A DNA stretch of 64,000 nucleotides, taken from Nannobrachium achirus. Taxonomy: Eukaryota; Chordata; Actinopteri; Myctophiformes; Myctophidae. Where the stretch lies: contig OY997651.1 in NCBI GenBank assembly GCA_963921795.1, forward strand, positions 54,696,018 through 54,760,017. The letters are read 5' to 3'. The position numbers were made by a program, and so were the translations under genes. How positions within the stretch are numbered: the stretch's first letter is position 1; every line of letters starts with the position of its first letter. Under the pieces are notes generated by a model, which saw only the letters and a program-made list of their open reading frames with translations, was not told the origin of the DNA and searched no databases. Positions 62,120 to 64,000 of this stretch are shown here, piece by piece.

Positions 62120-62990
62120 CCAGGGGCCAGTTGCACCACCAGAACGTAAGTTCTGCCCTAAGTTAGGGAGTAAAGTCCTTACTAGAGGCTTAGTAACTAC
62201 TAGTTAGTTTGTAACTAAGTGAGTTACTAACAGGTGTTGCACCACGACTTCTTAAGGCATAACGTAACTAGTAATGCGTAGACTGTTCCTAAAGTAATGT
62301 ATAGTCGCATAGAATGACGTCATAGCTCCCGAATCCAATGAAAGCGAACTGTTTCTAGTAAGGAAATAAAGCTTGTATCGTCTTTTGTCAACAGAGATCT
62401 CCGTCTCTCCACTGGCATGTGCAGTACAGTACACAAGTCACTGATAGGCGTGCACAGAGCGAGCATCCCTGCGCAGCGCACTGCCCTGCAAACGGATTGT
62501 ATCCCCCGTTGTGAAGTAACGCAGAGCAACGCATATTTGGAGACACGGGAAGAGAGCGCACCGTTCAATTCGCTGTTGTGCTGTATATGCAGTGGTTGAA
62601 AAGTACTCAAATGAATTAAAAAAGTATCAATCCTGCAATATAGAAATACTCTATTAATAGCAGACACATCGTGATCGGCTATTTTCAAATGGCCGAAATG
62701 TATAGGGCATAATGTATGTTTTAAACAGATGGGTCGTTTCATTGTTGAATTAATTAAATAGCCGATATAATGCTGTCTGCCACGTTAGTAGTGAAGTTGC
62801 TCTACTCCCATAGAGATAGGTTACTTAGTAAAGACTTAGTGCTGCCCAAGGGGTGGTGTAAATATTTAGTTGTTACTTAGAGATACGTAAGAACTAATTT
62901 GTGTGGTGCAACACCTGACATTTTAGTAATGCGTAAGTCTTGACTTAGAAGCCATTTACGTTACAACTAGGCTACGTTATAAGATACACT
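62120..62990. mobile_element. DNA-transposon repeat interrupted by a palindrome-bearing MITE
   Basis: CCAGTTGCACCACCAGAACG on the left and TGTGGTGCAACACCTG on the right, with 'AGTAACTACTAG' and 'CTTAAGG' words mirrored inside. It is split by an 'AAAGTAC' MITE (62590-62720: CAGTGGTTGAAAAGTACTCA) that holds an eroded subfamily A hairpin at 62653-62695. Boundaries are approximate. Confidence 0.45.
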
Positions 62991-63004
62991 GCTCCACTAG
63001 ATAA

Positions 63005-63330
63005 CCATGTAGCCTACCTGTCAAACTCCGCAATCACAACACCAGAGGCAGCTCCACTAATCACGCTCAACCCAGATTCGGCACAAACTTAGGGTCAAAT
63101 TCATTCTCCTGCTATGCCAGGAACATGTGGAATGCCCTACCAACGGCCTTAAAGGAGTGTAAATCCCCAGCCTCCTTTAAAACCGCTCTAAAAGAACATT
63201 TACAGGTGGCTGCAACTCAAGCTAAAGCCTACCCCCCCTCCCCCCGCCCAGTTTACTGTAAATTATACTTTTAAATGTTCTATTTCTGATTTCCGACTGT
63301 TACGTTTTTTTTGCCCAGTACTGTGCACCA
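63005..63330 (+). mobile_element. L2-type LINE, 3' end
   Basis: The plus strand shows, in broken frames, SFSCYARNMWNALPTALKEC and SFKTALKEHLQVAATQAK, the same C-terminal tail as the 2385-3075 copy, followed by a 3' UTR. Confidence 0.65.
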
Positions 63331-63759
63331 TCTGTCCTTTTATGTCTCTATGATTTGAGTACAGAAGGACCCCAATGTAAACAAGCCATTGTGCTTTCTT
63401 GGGTTTGAATCCTATAATAGTCAGGGCGGATTCACACTGCAATCCGTTTGATTAGAACTGATTCTGAAACCGGTTGCTGGTTCACGCTGGCCAGCATTCA
63501 CATTGGCAGACCTTCTGGCCTCCCTGGAGATCACTAGCACTATACAGCCCGGTCCTATAGGTGGCGGTATGCACATAGTGTCATCAACTATGCGACATTG
63601 CTGATGGTGGTTGCCAATAAATTCAGGCACGAAAGTTGGTGTAACAATTCAATGACGCGCGACAGCGCAGTGTGGAACATTGTTGCAGTGGTCTTGGGTC
63701 TCGCACCCCCCACACCTCGACAAGACAAACAAGCCTATTTGCATATCAATTGACCTGTG

Positions 63760-63832
63760 TCGCTGATCTACAAGCTCACACTGACCTTGCATCTGCGACG
63801 CGCTGTGAGCTTGTAGATCTGCTATTTTCCAG
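63760..63832. repeat. palindromic hairpin repeat, subfamily A
   Basis: CGCTGATCTACAAGCTCACA and TGTGAGCTTGTAGATCTGCT flank a 20-bp loop (CTGACCTTGCATCTGCGACG-like). Confidence 0.8.
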
Positions 63833-64000
63833 GCGCATAAACGTGCAGAATGATGAGCGAGACATGCAGCGCAGCGCACGTTATTATTTTAATTATTTAA
63901 TAATCAACATGGCTGAAACGCTTGTGGCTTAATATTCACATTAATGGCACGTCAAGCAGGCACAGCAGTGCACAAGCAGTGCCAAGGAATCTATAACATC

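Overview
The window is nuclear DNA from a ray-finned fish, probably a teleost. Genes are sparse and split by introns. Long (AC)n, (TA)n, (CAGA)n and (TGTC)n microsatellites are everywhere, and so are hAT-type and TTAA-type MITEs, L2-type LINE tails, Penelope-like elements and a tRNA-derived SINE. I cannot name the species. All statements were read by eye; no database search was run.

Layout. 0-6 kb: first exon of vbp1 (prefoldin subunit 3) on the minus strand with a CCAAT/X-box promoter, next to an L2 tail. 6-10 kb: nested MITEs, including a TTAA-type MITE inside another TTAA-type element. 11.2-12.1 kb: an intronless KLHDC3-like kelch gene, probably an old retrogene. 13.5-14.6 kb: two exons of a C-type lectin-domain protein. 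18.5-31.7 kb: a complete nine-exon TRIM-type E3 ligase (RING, B-boxes, coiled coil, PRY-SPRY; bloodthirsty-related type) on the minus strand. 38.16-38.54 kb: a 388-bp LTR element in miniature whose terminal repeats carry a tRNA-like sequence. 39-45 kb and 52.4-53.8 kb: two decayed copies of a MADF-BESS gene and an RPA-like OB-fold gene. 45.5-48.0 kb: one 2.5-kb palindrome with a TACTGTA-rich core. 49.3-49.9 kb: a decayed gpi 3' end. 51.4-52.4 kb: a Penelope-like 3' end. 55.8-56.8 kb: decayed top1 exons. 53.8-55.1 and 60.5-61.5 kb: a segmental duplication.

The most striking observations are these. (1) Introns 1 and 2 of the TRIM gene are almost exactly hAT-type transposons with target-site duplications that supply the splice sites, so they look like DNA-transposon intron gain in a vertebrate gene; exons 1-3 together (648 nt) look like one ancestral RING/B-box exon. 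(2) About 27 copies of a 60-80-bp palindrome in three subfamilies occur, with fixed outer arms and inner arms that vary but stay complementary. (3) The mini-LTR element has Pol III-like boxes in each LTR. (4) The kelch retrogene stops between its BC-box and its Cul2-box-like motif.

The genes do not form a pathway. The TRIM and kelch proteins are both predicted ubiquitin-ligase components but show no sign of shared regulation.
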